From: Euphorbia lathyris
Taxonomy: Eukaryota > Streptophyta > Magnoliopsida > Malpighiales > Euphorbiaceae
DNA: 64,000 nt
Reading direction: 5' to 3'
Assembly: GCF_963576675.1 (NCBI RefSeq)
Contig: NC_088913.1
Location: 27,359,001-27,423,000, forward strand
Shown: positions 10,453-20,824 of the stretch, piece after piece
Layout of the letters: each line of letters starts with the position of its first letter
Numbering within the stretch: position 1 is the first letter of the stretch
Translations under genes and position numbers: made by a program
Notes under the pieces: model-generated
Told to the model about the DNA's origin: nothing
Database searches by the model: none
What the model saw: only the letters and a program-made list of their open reading frames with translations

Positions 10453-13400
10453 CTAATACGGAGGGAAATCCCAATAGTCCTCAAAATCTCTCAAGTGTGA
10501 TGCCCGCTCCGCAGATAGTGCCTCCTCGGCAGCTCGCGCTCGCTCATCAGCAACTCGTGCTCTCTCATCGGTGACCCGTGCTCTCTCCTCGGCAGTGAGG
10601 CGTCCGATCGAATCATCACGCGCCCTCTCCTCGACGGTAAGGCGACCCTCAGTCTCCCGTCGCATCATCCCTGACTAGTGGTCATTTCTCTCCTGATACA
10701 CCTGACCGACCCGGGCGTCGGCCTCCCGCACCAACTCGCTCTGCCTCCGCTCGTGGGCATGCAGATCGCTCTAAAGCAAAAGAAAGGAAAAACAGATAAA
10801 AATAAGAAGCAGCGTAGGCACGAACATAAATCATACGTACATGCATACATTCCACTACACTAAAGTAAAATAATGATACATACCAGGTGATCGGTGCAGC
10901 GCAAGCTGAGGCGGTCTCGGAGATAACCAGACAGCCCCACGTAATCCGTGCAAGTCTCCCTCGTAGTCAGCAAAGCGTCTGAGGGATCAAATGGGACCCT
11001 CGAGGAGAAGATGGGAGGAGCCGCCTCAAATCCCGCATAAGCGGCCCCGAACCCGTCATAACAAATCGTGGCAAAATCTCGCCCGTAGTCTAGTAGGGGC
11101 ACACCTAGGGATGAGCTCTCTGGTCGGGCAGCGCTGGAAGACTCGCCGACATAGTAAGGCTGCTCGCACACGGGTGTCTGAGCTTGAATGCCGTCGAAGA
11201 AATCAGATAAATGTGCACTCCTCCAAGATCCCTCTTGCAAAAAACACACACGATAAAAACCTCTAAACATCTCATGAATGAAATGGTAAAATGAGAAGGG
11301 GGCGGAACCACTTACCGGGACCTCCTCCTGACCAAAGACTGCCGCGACAGCTTCCCTCGAAAATACATCTGCCACCGGATCCACCTCCATCGCTGCCGCC
11401 GGGGCATCCCTCGCGCTCAGCAGAGTAGATAAGTAAAGCTCGCGGCCCCCGGCGTGAACCCACACCGCTCTACCAACGAACCGACGAGACAAGTCCCGAC
11501 GAACGATTGATAGGGGCATGGTCCGCACCGCAAACATAGAGACGGGGATCTCACCCGGTGTCCAATGTGCGTCACTAACTCCGGTGATGCCTCGATCCCC
11601 CAAATACCATGCCCGCACGCAGGGGCCGGTGAGCACACACTATTGCTCCTGGATCATAGATACATACGTATAATCGGGACCGAAGTCGAGGTCGTCCCAC
11701 CTGAACTTAATCTAAAAAATGCACAAAGAGAAAGTCAGAAAGACTCAAACAAAAATCTAGCATGACTAGGCAAAATCTACCTGTCTGAGGGTCAGCGAGT
11801 CTATCCAATCTGGAAGTCGCAGCACCGTCCGTGTCCTCTCGGCACCCAAGTCGAAATCTCTCCACCGGGTCATGAGAGGCAGCCTCGGTACTCTCGGTCG
11901 AGGTCGAGACCGGCTGGGAAGGATGTGCCTCTCATACGCCCACACCTGCGGTAAAAACAAGGACTAGGAGGGTGAAAGATGCAAAGAAGATAAGACGGGC
12001 AAGTCAAAAAGGCGTCGCGTACCAGCAAAGAGAAGGTGTAACCACCGAAATCCTTGCGCTTCCGGCAAGTCAGATCCAAAAACTTGTAGAGAAAGGCTAA
12101 GCATGCCCCCGCCCAATCATAGGAAGCCGCCGCATCCAGATCGGTGAGTGCCTGAATGAGACCCGCGTGTACCTTCCCGCCCTTCGTGCGGAAAATCGTC
12201 TCACTCAGAGTATATACCAAGAAACTACGAACCGCCAAGTCGGTATCGTCAGTCTCGCAAAAATCTCACCGACTCAAAAGGCTCGCGGTGGAAATAAACT
12301 TCACCGGTGTAGATTTGGCGCATGGGCGAACCCCCGATCCAATCAAGGCAGCGGGCCTAGCAAGGTCGACCCGTGGTCGCATCATATCGAAATAAAAGGG
12401 AACGGGAGTGCTGCTCCCTCGCAACCCCGTCAGCAGTGAAAAATCTCTGGGCGAGATGGTCATCTCCCCAAAAGAAAGGTGGAAAGTGTGGGTCGAGTCA
12501 ACCCACCGCTCACACAAGGCGCGTAGGCCAAAGCGGTCGCATACCCCGTTGGTGCGGGGCAACGCTGCAATAAAAGGCTCAAAGCCCAACTCACGCACGC
12601 GGGCTCTTGCCGCGGCGCCCAGCCTAGCGTACCACGAGTGAATCTCGGCGGTGGTCCCAGAAATCTCAATAAACTAGAAAGAACAAGACAAGAAAATTTA
12701 AATACAGTTCCTAAAGCATGCAATTAATGAGGACGCGTTAAGACTAGGCATTCTTTCATTATCTAACCTAGAGACATCCGGTCAGTTAGGACCAACTTTC
12801 TGTAAAAATCTCTCCTTTAGGATCGTCCATGTAAGGTTTAGTCAATTCTTTAACCCACTCTCGTCTGCATAGACGAGGGGCATAGATTAGGTTTACACTC
12901 ACATGCATTAGTTAAGTTTTTTACTATTCACATTTTTACTATCCACGTGCATTAGTTAAGTTTTTACTATTCATGTTTTTACTATTCACGTTTTCACTAT
13001 TCACGTGCACTATTCACGTTTTACTATTCACGTGCATCAGTTAAGTTTTCACTATTCACGTGCATCAGTTAAGTTTTCACTATTCACGTGCACTATTCAC
13101 GTTTTCACTATTCACGTGCATTAGTTAAGTTTTACTATTCACGTGCATTAGTTAAGTTTTCACCATTCACGTGCATTAGTTAAGTTTTTACTATTCACGT
13201 ACACTATTCACGTTTTTACTATTCACATGCACTATTCACGTTTTTACTATTCACGTTGTTTTTACTGTTAGCATGCATAAATTCGTAGTGTCACTATTCA
13301 CATGCATATAGCGCGCATTCTCACACAAAAATAAACAAGTGAAGAAATTCATGTTTTCTAGCTAAAATCCTCTAAGGCAATCTAAAGGTTGGCATGCAAA

Positions 13401-13581
13401 TCATGTTCGGATAGGAATGCTAAAGCCTAGAGCTTGAATCAAATAAAAGTGAGAAATCACTTACCTCGTTGCAGCGTGTCCGGCTCAGATGTGTTGTAGG
13501 GTCGTGGAAGGGATCCACTCGATCTAGGTTTACGTAAACCTCGTCCATGCCTCTAGTGCCATCCCATTCATCTAAATCCAT
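10453..13581 (-). pseudogene. Antisense six-exon plant mobile domain (PMD)-type gene in element 1
   Basis: The gene reads against pol. Exons, each starting and ending on a codon boundary with GT-AG introns: 13581-13465, 12673-12023, 11945-11781, 11711-11316, 11231-10884, 10770-10453 (1995 nt). Exon 2 has the PMD signature: an R-F-G-L-x-A-L-x-E-R-W helix, then THTFHLSFGEMTIS and a D-F-x-x-L-T-G-L motif; its second half has the SYDWAGACLAFLY segment, and exon 3 the WAYER motif. The last exon is a heptad-rich ERAR tail, a likely coiled coil. PMD proteins of the MAIN/MAIL1 family act in plant gene silencing, and PMDs are known passengers of transposons. In-frame stops at 12266-12268 (TGA), 11640-11642 (TAG) and 10675-10677 (TAG) break this copy. 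A TATA box lies upstream at 13661-13668. The role in the element is unknown. Confidence 0.82.
12897..13262. repeat. Minisatellite inside intron 1 of the antisense gene
   Basis: Degenerate array mixing a unit of about 28 bp (ACTATTCACGTGCATTAGTT followed by an AAGTTTT tail) with a short ACTATTCACGTTTTT subunit. The CACGTG core recurs in most copies. It lies wholly in the intron between exons 1 and 2 of the antisense gene. Confidence 0.85.
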
Positions 13582-13660
13582 CCCGAGAATAATCCAAAAT
13601 CAAAGTCTAGAGAGAGAAAGAAGAAAGAGAAGGTGTGGGGTTGAAATGAAACCCCACCAC

Positions 13661-13668
13661 CTTATATA
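13661..13668 (-). promoter_or_regulatory. TATA box of the antisense PMD gene
   Basis: TATATAAG on the - strand, about 80 bases before the first ATG (13581), with a pyrimidine-rich stretch after it. This suggests the antisense gene has its own promoter rather than depending on the LTR. Confidence 0.6.
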
Positions 13669-14031
13669 GGAAGAGGGAATGGCATTCCCGTAAATAGTGA
13701 AAAAGTACGATGTGACATAAAGGTAAAAAGTAAATAATTAATTACCGGGTGCACAGACCTCCGATTTGCAGTCCGTTTCAGCCTGCATTTCTCCCAGACA
13801 GCAACCAATACTGTCAAGATATGAACTCCAAACAACAGCCAATTTTTACAGAACAGTGACACCAGTCAAAATACAGACAACAATCAACAGAAAAATAATC
13901 ATTAATCTATATCATTCCAGACCAAAACACGTTCCCATTAAACTTCCAGGACACTAGCTCCAGTGAGAAAAATACAGACAACAGTGTTTTAAAAGAATTC
14001 AGAATCGTTAGAAAGAACCTTTTTCCCCTTG

Positions 14032-14382
14032 AGCCATCTTACCTACGGTTCACGACCGAGGTAGCTCTTTAGCCATCTTACATACGGTTCACGACCGAGG
14101 TAGCTTTTTAGCCATCTTACCTACAGTTCACGATCGAGGTAGCTTTTTAGCCCTCTTACCTACGGTTCACGACCGAGGTAGCTTTTTAGCCATCTTACCT
14201 ACGGTTCACGACCGAGGTAGCTTTTTAGCCATCTTACCTACGGTTCACGACCGAGGTAGCTTTTTAGCCATCTTACCTACGGTTCACGACCGAGGTAGCT
14301 TTTTAGCCATCTTACCTACGGTTCACGACCGAGGTAGCTTTTTAGCCATCTTACCTACGATTCACGACCGAGGATGCTTTTG
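14032..14382. repeat. Nine 39-bp tandem repeats before the 3' LTR
   Basis: Units start at 14032, 14071, 14110, 14149, 14188, 14227, 14266, 14305 and 14344 (exact 39-bp period); a decayed tenth follows. Each holds CATCTTACCTACGGTTCACG then ACCGAGGTAGC. There are no unique spacers, so it is not a CRISPR. It lies upstream of the antisense gene and just inside the element's 3' end. Confidence 0.95.
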
Positions 14383-14615
14383 CGCCATTCTTACCCATAG
14401 TCAACGTACGCTAGATTCCGAGAGAAAAACATCCACCGACGGCCGATTCAGAGGCGAGGATGGAAAGAATCGGAGAACGACACCGGAATGCGCAGCGCAA
14501 AGGTCAGGTATGCTCCCTCCTACTCTTTACGTGTCTTTTACTTTTATATGTTTTACATTGCATGTGTTACGTTAGCAAAAAACGTTTTCAAAACACACAC
14601 ATCACTGTCAAAATA

Positions 14616-14631
14616 GAAAAGTAGGGGCAAC
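14616..14631 (+). other. Polypurine tract of element 1
   Basis: GAAAAGTAGGGG followed by CAAC lies directly before the TGTAGACACC start of the 3' LTR, the expected place for the plus-strand primer. Confidence 0.8.
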
Positions 14632-14932
14632 TGTAGACACCGAGTCGGAGGACCTGTGACGAAAACCTGAAAACAAGACGGTTGAAGCGATTGATTCCGG
14701 AAGTTTCGAAAAAAATAAAATAAATAAGTTACAGTGGGTCGCTGTGGTGATGTGCGTAGTGCGAGTGCTTAGCGGCAGCCGACGCGCGTTCGACGGTCAC
14801 AACGCGTGGGCGCCTGACGGTGCGGAACGTAAGCCCGGCGGTCACGACACGTGGACGCCCGACGGCGCGAAACATGAGCTCGATGGCCGCGGGGCATGCG
14901 CGCCCGACGGTGCGAGACACGCTCCGGCGGCC

Positions 14933-15210
14933 GTTGGGCGAGCGCCCAACCGCGTCGGGCGGACGCCCAACGACAGTTGGGCGTGCGCGCCCAACCTCGC
15001 GTTGAGCGCTCGCCCAACGCTGTTGGGCGACCGCCCAACAATCGTTGGGCGATCGCCCAACAATCGTTGGGCGGCCGCCCAACAATGTTGGGCGGTAGCC
15101 CAACGCGAGATTGGGCGGTAGCCCAACGCAAGGTTGGGCGGCCGCCCAACATGCTTTGGACGGCCGCCCAACCCTTTGGGCGACGCCCGATTTTACTCGG
15201 GCGTCGCCCA
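14933..15210. repeat. Array of GC-rich palindromes in the LTR U3
   Basis: About a dozen copies of GTTGGGCG-NN-CGCCCAAC. Those at 15044-15061 and 15066-15083 are perfect 18-bp palindromes with a 22-bp period; others are imperfect. The array ends 22 bases before the TATA box, where enhancer or repressor sites would act. The surrounding DNA is far more AT-rich. Confidence 0.9.
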
Positions 15211-15232
15211 TTGGTCCGGGGACCCGTTTGCC

Positions 15233-15239
15233 TATAAAA
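15233..15239 (+). promoter_or_regulatory. TATA box of the element 1 LTR promoter
   Basis: TATAAAA just after the palindrome array. Transcription would start near 15265, making everything before it U3. Confidence 0.75.
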
Positions 15240-17604
15240 GGCACGGATCCCCATGCATTTAAGAGGGGAGGAGAAGAGAGGGAGAATTTTGGAGCCTTTC
15301 TCACTCTAAACATTTTTAGAGAGAGAAAGTGATTTTTTTTAGAAAAATATTTTTTTTTCTAAAAAATTCCGAATTTCCCAAAGTTAAATTTTTACTAAAA
15401 AACACAAAAAACCGGAAAATCACGACTCGTGGAATCAATCGGCTTCGACTGTCAGATACCGAACTTGAGGTATTATCCGAGGACTAGACTCGTTTTATTT
15501 TATTTAATTTATTTCTTTTCCTTTATTTATTTTTATGTTATAATTTTATTTATTTTGTCATTTATTTATTTATCATGTTTTATTTAATTTTTCGTATTTA
15601 TTTAATTCCCGTCTCGTGTTGAATAAAATTCGGTTTTGCTTTAAAATAAAAAACCTCGTTTTGATATCCCAATACGAACCGTGATCCGATAAAAAGGTAG
15701 TTCGGGTGTTAGAAACGTTGTAATTATAAGTTTTAATTTAAAAGAATTTCCGAATAATGTTTTAAAATAAAAACGTTGTTTTAGGAATTTCCGTTATTGA
15801 CTATGATCCATTTTTGGTAGTTCGGAAATCCAAAACTATTGAATTAGACTTAATTTAAAGCTTTTGAATAAATCTGGAAACAATTGGAGTGCTGCTGTAA
15901 TTTTCCGTTTCTGTCACTAATTGCTGTTTACCGACGGATTTTTCGTCGGTAAATCTGCCAAAACGTAAAAAAATGCCATTTCAGTCCATTTTTCTTAACT
16001 TTTAAGCTTTTAATCCTTAATATATATATGTATAGTTATGTAATATATATTTTCAAACCATTTTAGATATTTAGTGTATATAATTATTTAGGATGTTTGT
16101 ATATCATTTTTTATTCAATTTTTTAAGCATAGGTATATGTATATATATATTCTCCTTTTTTATTCATTTGAGTTATATTAGATTCTATTTTAAAAGGTTA
16201 TTTATTTGGGCATTTTGGAAACTAATTAGTAAGTATTAGTATATGGATATATGTTATTTTTGGTATTTAAAACTATATTAGTTATGTATATATATAGTTT
16301 TGGGATATTTGGGTTATGTTATTGTTTATTATATGAAATTATTTTGGATAAATGTTATTTTCTTATCTAATGAGATTTATTTACTATTTCCACCTCTTTA
16401 AAGTATAAATGTATTATATCTAGTATTTTCATATATGTATTATATAGTTTCTTTTTATTAACTTTTATTTTCATATTCTCTTTTTGATTTGAATGTATAT
16501 ATATATGCTTAAATTATTTTCTTTATTCTTTTGGACCATTTATGGGTCCATGTTTCAAATGGGCTTTATTTGGGAGTTAATCTTGGTTTAAATGAGTTTA
16601 TTATTGTAATTATAATAGGTAAAGAGTCCATTAAATAAAAGGAGAAAATAAATCACAAAAAGAGAGTTTTCAATTTAATTATTTAAATTAATGAATTTTT
16701 AGAGGTCCCTAATGTAAATAAATATAGTTGTTTTGTTAATATTTCAAATCGTTTTCAAAACACCACGTTTTAAAACCTTAATCCGTTCCAAAGGCGGATT
16801 AAGTGAACCTTGTAATTAAAATCATTTTCATTGTGAATAATCAAATATTTTGAACCATTTTCTCAAAAGAATTGGTACAAAATAAAATGGACTTGTATGT
16901 TTAACCACGTTTTCTTACTAAAGGTTTTTATCTCAAACGTTTTCAAACACTTGAGTCGTTCCAACGGTGATTCGAGTAAACTTCACCAATCGGGGTTTTA
17001 AAACGCACCTAAATCGTTCCAACAGCGATTAAGGTGCGAACCACGTAAATAAACTCGTTTTGGGGGGAAATAAGTTAGCATAGAATAAACACACAGCATG
17101 ACATTTAAATAAAGTTGTAAATAAACCACTTCTTTCTTCCCCCTTCTCTGTGTATGTATAATATAAATGAGTGATTCTTTACTAATGTGGCTTTTCAATA
17201 ATATATGCTCAAAACGGTTTCCAAAAAAGAGAAAGAAAAGGTTTCAAATGAATTTTAAACTTAAAGAAGTATACGATTAGTCCGTTATCGCCAAACATGC
17301 TGAGTAGGAGGCCGGTGGTTCATAACCGGGCGATGTCGGGGTGCCTAGTAGCCTTTCTCCGGAAAGGAGCTAGCCTTCTCGGCTCGTACCTAAGTTTCCC
17401 GAACCCATACCGGTCTCCCGCAAGGGATCGGTGTTCATTTTCCCATTCGTGGGTGGCGACTCTTCCATATCTCCGAGCTCCGGTCCTGCCGAGCAGCTTG
17501 ATTCCACGATTGGTTGCTTTCGGCACCAATCACCGCTTACGTCGCCATGAGGTGTCCACCCCTCGGTCCGCCCGGGAGATTAGGCCGCGGCACCTCGTCT
17601 AACA

Positions 17605-19118
17605 CCTGGTCTGACTTTATATGCGCCTTGTCTTTGGGCACGTCAATTAGGATTTTTCCAAGCTATTCCAGGGCCACTCCCATTTCCTACCTCTTCTCAG
17701 CGGTATGGAGCTAGTGACGAAGATATAGCCGCTGCGGTTCTGGACGCGGGATATGATCAGGGACCACTTCTGCTTGGATCGGATCGACCTTCGTTTGATG
17801 CTTGGTGGGATACTGTTTTTCAGCAGTGTATTCCACCCGTTGGTAAGCTCTTTTTATTTTGTTTTGTATGTACATTTTATATATATACATTCTTTTCTTT
17901 TTTTTCTTTTTTTTTTTTTTTAGATTCGAGCGGTAGCTCGGGAAAGGATAACAATCTGACTCTTCTGGTCCCGAATACTCTTGAGACAAACGAAACGGGC
18001 AAAGGCAAAGGCAAAGGCAAATCAATCATGTTGGATGGGGGAGGGCAGGTACCTACTACGGTAGGCCCTTCTGTGAGACCAGGAGAGAGAATTGATTCTG
18101 ACGAAGACCTATACTTTGGTTTTGAGGATGGAGCGCTGGATCAACTAGGGGCACGTTGGAACGTGACTTCTTCGATTAGAACCCTGTCTCTTGATGATGG
18201 CTCGACCGAGGTGGACATGAATCCATTGCAACTTCCAGCACGAACACATCTTCCTTCTGCATCTTCTTTAAACCGATTGATTGCCGCACCATTATCTCAG
18301 GTTTGTATGATTTTGCGACTCCGTTATTTTATGAACTATGTTTGGGATGCTTGAGTCATATTGTTTGATTGAATTGTCATTTGTGAATATGGCAGGAATC
18401 AGCTCTAGTGCGTCCTCCATTAGTTCCTGTCGGTCTTAAGGCTGATAATCCTTTTGCTGGTTTGGATTTTTCGTTTTTGAAAGGACCGCCTAATGCCGTA
18501 GCTGACTCATCCTTGCCTAGTGATGATTCTTTGAGTGATGCTCGTGCCAATCTCAGTAAGCTTGTCGCCTCTCCTCTTGACTCTTGGACTCCGACCCGTG
18601 TTGAAAGAGCTATGATTGATTTTGACCTTATGATGGGTGTGTGTGCTCATCCCTTCAAGACTGAGCCGTTGAAATCCGCCAAGAACCACGTATTATTTTG
18701 CTATCAGTCCTATGTTACTGAGAAAAACGTGGCAGCAGGTCTCGCAGCTCGAGTTAGATCAAACATGGCAGAGTTAGAGGCCTACAGCAAGAAGTTTAAT
18801 GCTCTGGTTGATGCTGAAGAAGCGGATAGGCAATGATTAGCCAAAATTGCAGCTGTAGAGGAGCGGCTTGCGGCATTGGAGAAGGAGGTGGCTGAAGCTC
18901 GAGCGTTTAAGGAAGATATGGTTAGAGCTAGCTCCGGGTTTAGGGCTTGTTTCCCACGGATGGAGGAAGAGTTGGGCCGTGAGAAAGATCGATTGGCCAA
19001 TCATTATGATGAGATGTTGGCATGGCACCGACAGAGCGAGCAACACAAAGAGGCTGCCTCCAAAGTTTGTGAATCTTGGGCGAAATACCCAAAGCCTGAT
19101 TTTTGTTTGTTTCCGTGA
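17605..19118 (+). pseudogene. Antisense gene of element 2, 3' exons (PMD-type, coiled-coil tail)
   Basis: This reads against element 2 pol and converges with it. Visible parts: an exon ending at 17842 (its start lost to the element 1 insertion), intron 17843-17923, exon 17924-18300, intron 18301-18395 and final exon 18396-19118; both introns are GT-AG and the frame carries through. The first part has a PCLWARQLGF segment like the C-terminal region of transposon PMD proteins. The middle has a (GK)4 run, and the tail is Glu/Ala/Arg-rich with likely coiled coil. TGA at 18834-18836 interrupts it. The PMD assignment rests on one segment and on its position, identical to that of the antisense gene in element 1. 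Confidence 0.62.
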
Positions 19119-19256
19119 GGTACGTTCACGGGTTGCCCGTACTTTTCGTCTTTGTTTTGAGTTTGTATGCTCATTCTTTCATTTATTTATTTGTGTAGCA
19201 CAAATGGACATTGTTTTGTGAGTTGATTGCCGTTTGAACATTTGCTAAGTCATCTG

Positions 19257-19570
19257 GTTACGCCCCGCGTATTTGTGCTCCTGATCCTAAAGCGCTTTCT
19301 CGATGATGAATACGCGTGGCGTCTTTGGGGCACGCCCCGCGTATGAGAATGCACGCCCCGCGTGTTCATGCTCTTGGAGCTGTCTTTTACACACGTCTGG
19401 TTTACGCCCCGCGTATTATCAAACACGCCCTGCGTATTTGAGCTTCTGATCTTGGAGCATCTAAAGAAGAGATTTACGCGTGGCGTCTTTGGCATTACGC
19501 CGAGCGTAAATGAGCCTCTGGGGTGTGACTTTCGTGCGTGCCTGAGTCACGCCCTGCGTGAAATAAAGAT
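19257..19570. repeat. Cluster of ACGC-GGG-GCGT motifs behind element 2 integrase
   Basis: On the + strand the motif reads ACGCCCCGCGT, with variants such as ACGCCCTGCGT and ACGCGTGGCGT, about ten times in 310 bp. Its arms ACGC and GCGT are inverted repeats around GGG. The same motif crowds the U3 of the element 2 LTR (about 27890-28240) and of its relative at 55095-55385. Open frames across it are by-products of the repeats. Confidence 0.85.
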
Positions 19571-20824
19571 GCCCCGCGTATTTGGCTTTTTGAGCTGTCC
19601 TTCGGGTTGTGCTTCCTCTACGCCTTGTTGGCTGGCTACTTCGCACGTTACACATCGTGTGTTGCGCGTGACGCTCCCATCGGTTCCTGTGTTAATTACG
19701 TCCCACATACTTTGGAAATATTTCTTCAAGTATTTGCCGTTAATGTATCTCCTGTGTGGTTCTCCGCCCAAGCTCTTTAACCAATACGCGTTCCCGGGAA
19801 GCACTTTGTGGATTTGAAATGGTCCTTCCCAGTTGGGCGACCACTTCCCAAGCTCACGGTCCTTCGTCCCGATTGGTAGAATTAGCTTCCACACTAGCTC
19901 GCCTTCTCTGAAGTTTTTCTTTTTTACTTTCTTGTTGTACACATCTTCGACTTTCGTTTTCTGGATCATCATGCAATCGAGCGCTTTTTGTCTTTCATAA
20001 TCCAAGTCTTCGAGTTCCATAGTCATGGCTTGCACATAATTATCCGGCTCTAAATCATGTTGACGCATCACTCGGAGTGAAGGAACGATGAGTTCCAATG
20101 GTATTACCGCATCATGGCCAAAGGTTAGGAAAAATGGACTTACTCCGGTCGCCCGTGTCTTAGATGTTTGCATAGCCCACAGTGTTTCTGAGAGAACTTT
20201 GTGCCATTCTCTAGGATTGTCTTCTAGCATCTTTTCCAAGATTTGAATTAGAATTTTGTTGTATGCTTCGGCTTGACCATTTGCTTGTGCGTAAAACGGA
20301 GTGGAATGTATCAATTTAATTCCGTACTCTTCTACGAACTCGCTCATATCTTCGCCTGTGAACATGGTCCCTTGATCCGTGGTGATGGATTCTGGGATTC
20401 CGAATCTATGAATCAAATTCTCTTTGATGAATTGGATCACTTGCGTTTGGCTGACTTGCTTCATTGGTGCTGCTTCTACCCACTTGGAAAAGTAATCTGT
20501 GGCAACTATGATGAAACAATGACCTTTTGATGAAGCTGGGAATATTTTCCCTATTAGATCAATAGCCCATCCTCTAAAAGGCCACGGCTTCACCACTGAG
20601 TGTAATTCTTCTGAAGGGACTCGTTGGATTTGGCCATACAGTTGACACTTCTTGCAACCTTTCGCATATGTGATGCAATCGCGTAGGATCGTTGGCCAGA
20701 AGTATCCATGGCGATTGATAAGCCATCGCATTCTCCTTCCGGACTGGTGAGCTCCGCATATGCCTTCATGGACTTGCTTCATGACTTCCATCGCTTTTGG
20801 GAAGCCGAGACATTTGAGTAGCAT
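19547..20824 (-). pseudogene. pol: Element 2 integrase
   Basis: A 425-codon open stretch. It has the HHCC zinc region (HEGICGAH and CKKC), a DDE core (AIDLIG, TTDQG, and the Glu of GQAEAYNK), and a C-terminal GELVWK segment ending LKKYFQ near 19690. The remaining tail to 19547 is translation of the repeated motif cluster and probably not original protein. It joins the aRNH frame through a frameshift near 20825. Integrase would insert the element DNA; nothing suggests this copy is active. Confidence 0.9.

Larger units (their letters stand above)
1..17604 (+). mobile_element. Element 1: Tat-lineage Ty3/Gypsy LTR retrotransposon (5' end cut by window)
   Basis: Bases 1-621 match 16984-17604 closely and form the end of the 5' LTR and the end of the 3' LTR. 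The order is LTR, PBS, long leader, gag-protease-RT-RNase H-aRNH-integrase, antisense gene, polypurine tract, LTR. The second, archaeal-type RNase H between the native RNase H and integrase marks the Tat lineage (Ogre/Retand relatives). With a 2973-bp LTR and a 14.0-kb interior, the whole element would be about 20 kb. The base after the 3' LTR starts the putative target duplication CCTGG, whose left copy is outside the window. It seems inserted into the antisense gene of element 2. Four in-frame stops make it non-autonomous now. Confidence 0.93.
14632..17604 (+). repeat. 3' LTR of element 1 (2973 bp)
   Basis: Starts TGTAGACACC after the polypurine tract and ends CTAACA at 17604, matching the 5' LTR end at 621. 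It has a GC-rich U3 with palindromes (14933-15210), a TATA box at 15233-15239, and a very AT-rich R/U5 from about 15300. No gene is encoded; the open frames near 14729-15332 are translations of the GC-rich repeats. Perfect stem TTTACCGACG...CGTCGGTAAA lies at 15927-15953, and three related hairpins lie at 16777-16803, about 16949-16976 and 17005-17037. Confidence 0.93.

Noticed and set aside
14032..14382. Regular array resembling a CRISPR
   Set aside because: Exact 39-bp tandem units without unique spacers, in a plant retroelement.
14729..15332. Many overlapping open frames on both strands
   Set aside because: All are translations of the GC-rich palindrome array, which lacks stops in most frames.
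19250..19817. Frames on both strands with repeated Asn-Thr-Arg-Gly or similar
   Set aside because: By-products of the repeated ACGC-GGG-GCGT motif; the same occurs at 27854-28093.
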